This document shows, piece by piece, positions 8,986 to 16,445 of a stretch of 64,000 bases of DNA; position 1 is the stretch's first letter, and the number at the start of each line of letters is the position of its first letter. Both the position numbers and the translations under genes were made by a program. The notes below the pieces were generated by a model, which saw only the letters and a list, made by a program, of their open reading frames with translations, was not told the DNA's origin and made no database searches. The DNA comes from Gammaproteobacteria bacterium (GTDB lineage: Bacteria; Pseudomonadota; Gammaproteobacteria; UBA6429; Thiohalophilaceae). Location: contig JACQBC010000037.1 of NCBI GenBank assembly GCA_016194635.1, positions 1 through 64,000 on the forward strand. Reading direction: 5' to 3'.

Positions 8986-10845
8986 GTGGTACTAAGCAGG
9001 CGGATCGCGCCATTACTGGGTTTGGGACTGATTATTTTTTCCCAAACGGCAATGGTCTTGGCCAAACCCAATGCGTTATACCATCACCCCTCACCGTATC
9101 TTGCCATGCACGGCGAAGACCCGGTTCAATGGCATGAATGGAATGCACAAACCCTCGGTTTAGCCCGCGCACAACGCAAGTTGCTATTTGTCTCCAGCGG
9201 TTATTTTGCCTGCCACTGGTGTCATGTGATGCAGCGCGAGAGTTATCGTAATTCCGCCATCGCCGCCTATCTCAACGCGCATTTTATCGCGGTCAAGGTC
9301 GACCGCGAGATCAATACTGCCTTGGATACCCACCTCATCGAGTTTGTCGAACATACCCAAGGTTTCGCGGGCTGGCCCTTAAATGTATTTATCACTCCCG
9401 AGGGTTATCCGCTGGCGGGTATGGTATATGCGCCAGCGGAACAATTTCGCGCGGTGTTGGAAAAGATCGCCACGCAATGGCAGGCATCCCCTCAAAAACT
9501 TAGCCAACTGGCACGCGACGGGGTGGAAGAAATGCGCAAGGCATCGCGGGATGAGGAGACCAGTAGCGCGGTTGCTTCAACCCCAGCGTTAATAAATGCA
9601 CTGCTGACGCAAAGCTTTCAACTGGCGGATGAACTCCAGGGAGGGTTTGGCGAGGACACTAAATTTCCTTCGGTACCGCAGTTACAGGTTCTGTTAGCGG
9701 TATATGCGCAACAGCCGCAACCCCGGCTCAAACAATTTTTGGATCAAACCCTGGGGCAAATGGCGCGTTTGGGTTTGCGCGATCAATTAAACGGTGGTTT
9801 TTTCCGTTATGTCGTCGACCCGGGCTGGCATACCCCGCATTTTGAGAAAATGCTGTACGACAATGCGCAGTTGGCCACGTTGTACCTAGACGCCAGTGAA
9901 CTGCTGGTCGAGCCTGGTTATGCGGCCATCGGCCGTGATACTTTGGATTTTATGTTACGCGAGTTGCATACCGAGGAGGGTGGATTTGCGGCGAGTTTGT
10001 CGGCGGTTGACGCCAACGGGATAGAGGGCGGGTATTACCTGTGGCAGCAAGATGAATTAAAAAAATTGTTGACGCCGGACGAGCTGGCCGCGGTCCAGGC
10101 TTTCTGGCGGGTGGAAGGCAGTCCTGAATTGGCCGCGGGGCATCATTTGATCCAAACCCAATCGTTGGAACAAACTGCCAAACAATTGGCTATCCCCGCG
10201 GCGGCGTTGACCCAACGCATTGAACAGGCGCGCCAGAAAATGCTGCAAGCGCGTAACCAACGCCATCTTCCGGTCGACAAAAAACGTTTAGCCAGTTGGA
10301 ACGGGTTGGCGTTGAAGGCGTTTGTAAACGGTGATCGGGTTTTAAAACAAGACAAGTACCGTCGTGCCGCACAAGACATTATGCAAGGCTTACGGCGGCA
10401 GTGGTGGAATACCAAGACGCGTAGCCTGTACCGTTATGTTGATAATAAAAAACCCCTCGGCGAAGGTACGTTAGAGGATTATGCCTACCTGGCCCAGGGC
10501 GTGTATGCGTATTGGCGTACCTATAATAGTGAACAAGATAAAGTAGTATTGGAAGAATTACTCGCCCAAGCCTGGCAGCGGTTTCACAGCGTAAAAGGCT
10601 GGCAACTTGAGCAAGATTCATTGTTGCGGTTCGCGGGCGAGCAGATGCAACTCAAAGACAACGCCTTGCCTTCCCCCTCGGCCACGTTAATCGCGGTGTC
10701 GTTGCAGTATGCTAAATCTCCGTTTGTTGAACAGGCGCAATTGGCGATGCGTCAATCCAACCTAGAGGTGGAATCACAAGCCTTCTGGCATGCCACCTTG
10801 ATTGGAAGTTTTCTGATACTCCAAGCTCAAGGCGGCGGCGGGTAG
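8986..10845 (+). CDS. Exported DUF255 thioredoxin-like protein (YyaL/SPATA20 family)
   Basis: This 619-aa protein has an N-terminal hydrophobic signal (cleavage probably after VLA near residue 26), then a thioredoxin-like DUF255 domain with CxxC at Cys76-Cys79 (FACHWCHVM). A long alpha/alpha-barrel-like C-terminal part follows, resembling N-acylglucosamine 2-epimerases. The GTG start gives the signal peptide directly. Family members are usually cytoplasmic and about 670-700 aa, so export and shorter length are notable. No activity has been established for the family; a redox or sugar-modifying role is only a guess. It ends convergent with, and overlapping by 19 bp, the minus-strand gene at 10827. 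Confidence 0.88.
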   Translation: MVLSRRIAPLLGLGLIIFSQTAMVLAKPNALYHHPSPYLAMHGEDPVQWHEWNAQTLGLARAQRKLLFVSSGYFACHWCHVMQRESYRNSAIAAYLNAHFIAVKVDREINTALDTHLIEFVEHTQGFAGWPLNVFITPEGYPLAGMVYAPAEQFRAVLEKIATQWQASPQKLSQLARDGVEEMRKASRDEETSSAVASTPALINALLTQSFQLADELQGGFGEDTKFPSVPQLQVLLAVYAQQPQPRLKQFLDQTLGQMARLGLRDQLNGGFFRYVVDPGWHTPHFEKMLYDNAQLATLYLDASELLVEPGYAAIGRDTLDFMLRELHTEEGGFAASLSAVDANGIEGGYYLWQQDELKKLLTPDELAAVQAFWRVEGSPELAAGHHLIQTQSLEQTAKQLAIPAAALTQRIEQARQKMLQARNQRHLPVDKKRLASWNGLALKAFVNGDRVLKQDKYRRAAQDIMQGLRRQWWNTKTRSLYRYVDNKKPLGEGTLEDYAYLAQGVYAYWRTYNSEQDKVVLEELLAQAWQRFHSVKGWQLEQDSLLRFAGEQMQLKDNALPSPSATLIAVSLQYAKSPFVEQAQLAMRQSNLEVESQAFWHATLIGSFLILQAQGGGG

Positions 10846-12590
10846 TCCAGTGCAAACCGTGGCGGGGTAACTATTTCAAATTCAAATTGGGCGAAGCCGC
10901 GGGTGGTCAACGGCATGCGGGTTAAGCGCACATAGAACAGGCGTTGTTTCATATTCACCGCAAGAATGGAATTAACGTCGTACATCAGCGCCGGAACAAT
11001 TAGTGCGCGGGTTTGATCCAAGGCGACTTGGCGCGGTATGAATAATCCGCGGAAGTAATCGCTCTCCGAACCCACCCCGAGGATACCTTTTACCCCCACC
11101 GGCACCGCGCCGATGGCCAGGTTTAATATGCCGATATGGATCTGACCCTCTTGGGGGGAGGCGTTGGGGTAATACTGTAAGCGACGGATCACACCGATCC
11201 GCCAGCGATGCAGGTTGCTATCGGTAAATCGGTAGGTCACCAGTTCGCCCACCCGGGTTTGCATATCGGCGCACACATCGCGGCAATTCAGTGCTATACC
11301 GATCGGACTCACATCGCGTTGTGTCCACGGGTTGAGGGCATATAATTTGGTATTGTGGCGGCGGTCGCGTTCCAAGGCATCGCGGTAGACGCCGGCAAAG
11401 ATCTTGTGGTGTGTTTGATCCTGGTGGGATCGCAGTTTGAGTTCATCCATGGCGGGGGTGAATTCTTTCTCCCCTGAAATAAAATAATGGCAGGCATTTA
11501 ATCCAGAACACAGTTGCACTTTACCGTGCAGTTGCACGCGTGGATTTTGCCGCACCAAGCGGCCGTTCCACGCGTCGGCCAGGCGCAATAACATGTCGCG
11601 GTATTGACGTTCCGCCAAGGTGGTGGCGTCTAACACCGGTGACTGCGCGTTGTTGCGCAGGATACGGTTTAAATGCAGATCTAGCTGTGCCTTGATGCTG
11701 CTAATATCAATGCCACGGCCGTCGGTTGCTTGCCAGGGCGTATCGCCACTAATAAAACGCGGTCCCGAGGCTTGGTTAAGATCAATCACGTAAGAGCCTT
11801 GGGGAATATGCAAACCTAAGTGGGAAATTTGGCAGGCGGCGGCGGAAGGCGCAATCAGCCGGTACATGTCTTCTACTTCGTATTCCATCAAATGGTAAGG
11901 GGCTGCCAGGGTTAACAGCAAAATACGTTTATAGGCAAAATCAACCGTGTGTTGTACCGGCAATGGCGTATCAGGAAGCGGTTCATCTATAGTCGTGGCA
12001 TGCAGGCCCCGAGCTTCGGCAAATTGATACAGTTGGTTGAGATCAAGCCAGACCGTGGGGGGCGCGGGGGAATAGACCGCATAGGTTTCCAACAGCTGCA
12101 TACCCAGGTACACAATGCCAAAGTAACAGGCCTCTTGCAGCGTCATCCGCTCGGCTTCTTTGAGTTTATACCAAGGCTTGCGGCTTAAATCCGCCACCAC
12201 CAATTTGTAACCACTCGCCAACTGCGCTAACAAGGTCTGAATAAATTCCGTGGTATATTGTTCCTTGGGGTCTAACGGCAGACTTGCCTGCCGCAGGGGT
12301 TGTTTAAGAGCAGCGAGTAAGTTGTGCGCGAGAGCACGCAAGGTATTCAACAAGGCCAAGCGCTCTTTGGGCGGGTAAACCGCGGTATTGAGAGAACGCA
12401 ACCGCTGCAAGAACTGGTGGGAGGCCACGGAGGTATTACCGATGGGAAGCGCCTCGGCCCAGGCTTGCAGGGTTTTAGGACGGTAATACGGGCGAGACTT
12501 TGCGGTAGTCGCTTTAATCGTAGGAATACTTAGCCGCGGGAGCGGCACCTCTCCCTGGGGTATTCGCAGTGGTATTGCGGTTTCAACCAT
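10827..12590 (-). CDS. Probable FimW-like c-di-GMP effector (PilZ-type protein)
   Basis: A 587-aa soluble protein with no signal peptide. The N-terminal half is helical: an LPIGNTSVASHQFLQRLRSL-like opening, a LALLNTLRALAHNLLAAL helix, and a GYKLVVADL segment. The C-terminal part is a beta-rich PilZ-like region from about residue 430 (GELVTYRFTD, HRWRIGVIRRLQY). The overall pattern resembles the gammaproteobacterial family that includes the c-di-GMP receptor FimW of Pseudomonas, which promotes type IV pilus assembly. The canonical RxxxR/DxSxxG PilZ ligand motif is not clear to me, so c-di-GMP binding is uncertain. It overlaps the DUF255 gene convergently at its 3' end. A profile search against PilZ (PF07238) would decide. 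Confidence 0.5.
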   Translation of the reverse strand: MVETAIPLRIPQGEVPLPRLSIPTIKATTAKSRPYYRPKTLQAWAEALPIGNTSVASHQFLQRLRSLNTAVYPPKERLALLNTLRALAHNLLAALKQPLRQASLPLDPKEQYTTEFIQTLLAQLASGYKLVVADLSRKPWYKLKEAERMTLQEACYFGIVYLGMQLLETYAVYSPAPPTVWLDLNQLYQFAEARGLHATTIDEPLPDTPLPVQHTVDFAYKRILLLTLAAPYHLMEYEVEDMYRLIAPSAAACQISHLGLHIPQGSYVIDLNQASGPRFISGDTPWQATDGRGIDISSIKAQLDLHLNRILRNNAQSPVLDATTLAERQYRDMLLRLADAWNGRLVRQNPRVQLHGKVQLCSGLNACHYFISGEKEFTPAMDELKLRSHQDQTHHKIFAGVYRDALERDRRHNTKLYALNPWTQRDVSPIGIALNCRDVCADMQTRVGELVTYRFTDSNLHRWRIGVIRRLQYYPNASPQEGQIHIGILNLAIGAVPVGVKGILGVGSESDYFRGLFIPRQVALDQTRALIVPALMYDVNSILAVNMKQRLFYVRLTRMPLTTRGFAQFEFEIVTPPRFALDYPPPP

Positions 12591-12851
12591 AACAAACCCA
12601 TGTGATGTAGTGGTTCATTTATTATTTTGTTTCAATAGGTTAATGAATTCATAACACGCCCTATCTTATACTTGCGGCGGGTTGATAACTATAAGCCAGA
12701 GTTAAAGTATAGATATACACGGTCGATACCTTCTCATCAAGAATGTGGTTGAGTTGTCGATAGTTATACCGGTTTTCAATGAAAAGATCGATTCGGTTAT
12801 TACCCCCCTATGGGCGTATTGCCACTCTACCCCCTTATAAGAGGTGTTCGT

Positions 12852-13694
12852 ATGCGAGTACGCTTACAAATCAGTGCTCAATCATGGCTACTAGCGTTGC
12901 TGGTGCTGATCGCCCTGCCCGTGTACGCGGATTTGATCTTTACCTCGCCTCCTCGTGAAGGCGGGGGTGGTAATGACAATGCCGATGACTTTTACATTCC
13001 GTTCGCCAAATACCTCTCTAGCGTGATCGGTCAAAAGGTTGTGTACGAAAACCCGTCTAATTGGCTCAATTACCAAGCGAAAATGAAAGAGGACAAATAC
13101 GATATCATCTTCGACGGACCGCATTTTATCGCCTGGCGGATCGTCCACCTCGATAATGAAGCCATTGTGCGTATGCCCGGCCCGCTGGATTTTACCCTGT
13201 ATACCCGCAAGTCCGAGGACTCGGTGAATAAACTTGAAGACATGGTCGCGCAGAGTTTTTGCACCATCCCGCCACCCAATCTTGGTACCTTGGCGCTATT
13301 GGATAAATTTCGTAATCCGGTACGTCAACCGGTGTTGAAATCCATCGGTGGTGGTGTGCAACAGATCGTAGAAGCGTTTAAAGAAGGCAAATGCAAGGCC
13401 GCCCTGGTACGCAGCAATTACTACGCAAAAAAAATCAGTGACGAGGAGAAAAAAAACCTCAAGGTGATCTTTAAAACGGGCAATTTTCCCAACCAAGGAT
13501 TCTCCGTAAGCAAACGGGTGAGTGTCCAGGAACGTGCGCAATTAAAACAAGCGCTCACCAGTACTACGCCCGATGCCACGGTATTGGAGTTGGTTAAACG
13601 CTTTGGTAAACCCGAAGATCGTTTGATCCCTACAGATAATAAGGAGTTTGAAGGCTATAATAATTTGTTGGAAGGCGTCATCTACGGTTGGTAA
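12852..13694 (+). CDS. Periplasmic binding protein, phosphate/phosphonate (PhnD) type, orphan
   Basis: A 280-aa protein with a Sec signal (SWLLALLVLIALPVYA, cleavage near residue 27) and the PhnD-like fold (PF12974): LIFTSPPRE start, a DIIFDGPHFIAWR segment, GGGVQQIVEAFKEGKCKAAL and NQGFSVSKRV near the end. ATG 12852 is preceded by GAGGTG; the upstream in-frame ATG is less likely. No permease or ATPase gene is near, so it is probably not a transporter component here. Orphan PhnD-like proteins often act as sensors or redox-associated periplasmic proteins. It lies just upstream of, and in the same direction as, the multihaem cluster and could belong to it. Ligand unknown. Confidence 0.85.
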   Translation: MRVRLQISAQSWLLALLVLIALPVYADLIFTSPPREGGGGNDNADDFYIPFAKYLSSVIGQKVVYENPSNWLNYQAKMKEDKYDIIFDGPHFIAWRIVHLDNEAIVRMPGPLDFTLYTRKSEDSVNKLEDMVAQSFCTIPPPNLGTLALLDKFRNPVRQPVLKSIGGGVQQIVEAFKEGKCKAALVRSNYYAKKISDEEKKNLKVIFKTGNFPNQGFSVSKRVSVQERAQLKQALTSTTPDATVLELVKRFGKPEDRLIPTDNKEFEGYNNLLEGVIYGW

Positions 13695-13901
13695 AAAATA
13701 AAAAGTGATCGTTTTATCAGCAGATTTGTTTCTATTTATGCATAGACCATCGGTAATTTTCTCCAGTGTGTGCGCAAGTTCGCATTGTTACCATAAATGT
13801 CGTCTATAGTAGTGCCGACTAATATGTTTCTACATGGTTTTACCACTAACAAAGGCGCGGATTCCTGATATTCTTTAGGCAGGCCCGTTGATGTACCCAG
13901 C

Positions 13902-14834
13902 ATGACTGCACAGGCGCAACCCGTTTCAAGCAATTTGCCCGCTACTTCATCCAAAGCGGAAGCGCGTCCGCGCGCCACCATCACTCCCATTACCATCAAG
14001 AGTAACCGTTTTTGGGTGAGTGTGTTCACCATTACGGTAATTGTGGTGCTGATCGCGGGCTGGCTGTCACGCCACGATAACAATCTCAGCGGTGCCGAAG
14101 GCACGGGGTATGTATTGGGGCTGGTGGGCGGAATCGCGATGTTATCCTTACTGCTCTACCCGTTGCGCAAGCAATGGCGGCCGATGAGCCGTTTAGGGGC
14201 GGTTCGGCATTGGTTTCGGGTCCACATGATCTTAGGCGTAGTGGGTCCAGTGTTAGTATTATTTCACGCCAATTTTTCCTTCGGATCGCTCAATAGCAAT
14301 TTGGCGCTGATCTGTATGTTGCTGGTGGCCGGCAGCGGCGTGGTGGGGCGTTATATGTATATCAAGATACATCACGGTTTATACGGCCAGCGTGCCAACC
14401 TGCAAGAACTGCGACGCGATCTCAAGCTTAGCAAGGGTAAGCTGAGTGACACCTTGCATCTGTCGGGACGCAATATCGAACGCCTGAAGCGTTTGGAGAA
14501 ATACGCGCTCAAAAAGCGCAATTTGCTGATGGGTGTATTACATATGCCATTTGTAACAATTTATTGTTGGCGGATGCGCTTTACTATCGTTAACAGTGTG
14601 CGTAACGAGTTACGCAAACAAGCCGAGCAACGCGGCTGGGACAGCCAAATGTTGCATGACATCAGTCATCAGGCCTTGATGAGTTTGAGTACTTATCTTA
14701 AAATGCTACAGAGCACGGCGCATTTTCATTTTTATGAACGTTTATTCGGTTTGTGGCATGTTATCCACTTGCCGTTATTTTTCATGTTAGTGATTTCCGG
14801 TTTTGTGCATGTGTTTGCCGCACATAGTTATTAG
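13902..14834 (+). CDS. His-rich inner-membrane protein, probable di-haem b-type cytochrome
   Basis: The 310-aa protein has about five membrane helices near residues 36-52, 66-88, 100-122, 128-148 and 283-305. Two helices carry spaced histidines: HWFRVHMILGVVGPVLVLFH (third helix) and LWHVIHLPLFF...GFVHVFAAH (last helix). This spacing on opposite membrane faces is typical of bis-His b haem ligation in quinol-reactive cytochromes. A charged cytoplasmic loop (about 150-250) separates them. The stop codon TAG overlaps the region of the next gene start (TAGTGATG), so it is translationally coupled to the 21-haem cytochrome. I infer that it passes electrons between the quinone pool and the periplasmic cytochromes. 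I do not recognise a named family. Confidence 0.7.
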   Translation: MTAQAQPVSSNLPATSSKAEARPRATITPITIKSNRFWVSVFTITVIVVLIAGWLSRHDNNLSGAEGTGYVLGLVGGIAMLSLLLYPLRKQWRPMSRLGAVRHWFRVHMILGVVGPVLVLFHANFSFGSLNSNLALICMLLVAGSGVVGRYMYIKIHHGLYGQRANLQELRRDLKLSKGKLSDTLHLSGRNIERLKRLEKYALKKRNLLMGVLHMPFVTIYCWRMRFTIVNSVRNELRKQAEQRGWDSQMLHDISHQALMSLSTYLKMLQSTAHFHFYERLFGLWHVIHLPLFFMLVISGFVHVFAAHSY

Positions 14835-14836
14835 TG

Positions 14837-16432
14837 ATGTGGGAATGGACAAGTAGATACTTAAATAAATGGCTGCTGGTGAGTGGTGCCATAGGGATGT
14901 GTATGAGTTTAACCCAGGTTGTTCGCGCTGATACCTTAGAAACCTTGATCATGCCCGGGAAGGTCATCCAAGGGCATGCCAAGTTTGAAAGCGATTGTAA
15001 TCAGTGCCATACGGTGTTTAAAAAAGACGACCAAAGCGTCAAGTGCTTGGATTGCCACAAAGAAATTAACGCCGATGTAAAAAACAAACAAGGCTATCAT
15101 GGGCGTTTAAAATCGGGTCCTAACGCCGGTTGTAAAACTTGCCATACCGATCACAAAGGCCGCAACGCCGACATCATTAAATTTGATCCCCAAACGTTTA
15201 ACCATGAAATGACGGACTACCCATTAAAGCACCGCCACACCGCGGTGGCGTGTAACGGCTGTCATGTGCCCAAGAAAAAATACCGTGAGGCGCCCTCGAC
15301 GTGTGTCAGTTGTCACCGCAAGCAAAGCCCGCACGGCGAAGGCATGGGAAAACTTAGCGATAAATGCGAAAGTTGTCACTCCGAACAAGGCTGGAAGGTG
15401 GTTAACTTTGACCACGATAAAACCAAATATGTTTTAACCGGTAAACACAAAACCACCTTGTGTGTCGCCTGCCACGCCAACGAACGTTATGCCAAGACAC
15501 CGATGGACTGTTTTAGTTGCCATCGCTTGAACGACGTACACGCCGGTACCAATGGTAAAGAATGTAAGAAGTGTCATGGCACTGGTTCGTGGAAAAAAAT
15601 GACCTTTGACCATGACACCGACACGGATTTTCCCTTAACCGGCAAACATGCGGATATTTCCTGTCGCGATTGTCACAAAGAAGACGCCTTCAAGGTGAAA
15701 TTAAAAACCACCTGTATTTCCTGCCACAAGAACGATGACGTGCATAAAGGCCAAAATGGCACCAAATGCGAGTCCTGTCACGGCACCCGCGATTGGAAAA
15801 AATCCAAGTTTGATCACGACAAAACCAAATTTAAGTTACGCGGCAAACACAAAGACGCCGCCTGTGGCGCCTGTCATAAGGGCGACCCCTACAAAGTAAA
15901 AGTCAGTATTGAGTGTTATGCCTGCCACCAATTCGATGACGCGCACCATGGTCAGCAAGGCAAACAATGTCAGAATTGTCATAATGAGTTTGGCTGGCGG
16001 CAAAAAGTCCGTTTTGACCACGATGTTACCCATTTTCCCTTGATTGGATTACACGCGGTGACCCCTTGCGAGGAATGCCATTTATCCACTTCGTATAAGG
16101 ACACCGAGACTACGTGTAACGGTTGCCATGCCAAAGATGACGAACATAAGGGTAAACTTGGTATAGATTGCCAACTATGTCACAATCCTAATGGTTGGAA
16201 AATCTGGCGGTTCGACCATAATAAGCAGGCGGAATTTAAAATCGATGGGGCACATGAAAAAGTGCATTGTTACGGGTGTCACCGCGAAGCGGTGAAAGCA
16301 ATTCCCCATAGTTCACGCGACTGTATCGCCTGCCATCGGCTGGATGATATCCACAATGGGCAGTTCGGTCCGCGCTGTGAACAGTGCCACACCACAAAAT
16401 CATTCAAGGATATACAACAATTTAAACGGTGA
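14837..16432 (+). CDS. 21-haem cytochrome c built of seven trihaem units
   Basis: After a signal peptide ending near VVRA (about residue 32), the 531-aa protein contains 21 CXXCH motifs. They fall into seven consecutive sets of three with the same rhythm: CxxCH, then about 18 residues, CxxCH-x2-DD/ND-x-H-x-G, then C-x2-CH-x-GWK, and a FDHD-T-F-x-L-x-GKH linker. This is the trihaem cytochrome c7-like module polymerised seven times. It is comparable in principle to the 12-haem and 27-haem c7 polymers of Geobacter. Such chains are elongated periplasmic electron wires. ATG 14837 follows the TAG of the upstream membrane gene; GTG 14834 is an alternative. The next cytochrome gene starts 13 bases after the stop. 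Direction of electron flow and partners are inferred. Confidence 0.93.
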   Translation: MWEWTSRYLNKWLLVSGAIGMCMSLTQVVRADTLETLIMPGKVIQGHAKFESDCNQCHTVFKKDDQSVKCLDCHKEINADVKNKQGYHGRLKSGPNAGCKTCHTDHKGRNADIIKFDPQTFNHEMTDYPLKHRHTAVACNGCHVPKKKYREAPSTCVSCHRKQSPHGEGMGKLSDKCESCHSEQGWKVVNFDHDKTKYVLTGKHKTTLCVACHANERYAKTPMDCFSCHRLNDVHAGTNGKECKKCHGTGSWKKMTFDHDTDTDFPLTGKHADISCRDCHKEDAFKVKLKTTCISCHKNDDVHKGQNGTKCESCHGTRDWKKSKFDHDKTKFKLRGKHKDAACGACHKGDPYKVKVSIECYACHQFDDAHHGQQGKQCQNCHNEFGWRQKVRFDHDVTHFPLIGLHAVTPCEECHLSTSYKDTETTCNGCHAKDDEHKGKLGIDCQLCHNPNGWKIWRFDHNKQAEFKIDGAHEKVHCYGCHREAVKAIPHSSRDCIACHRLDDIHNGQFGPRCEQCHTTKSFKDIQQFKR

Positions 16433-16445
16433 GCAGGTGAATAAT

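Noticed and set aside
13736-14104. Minus-strand frame of 122 codons over the start of the b-type cytochrome gene
   Set aside because: It is a shadow of the real plus-strand gene: no ribosome-binding site and it covers the start of a coupled operon.
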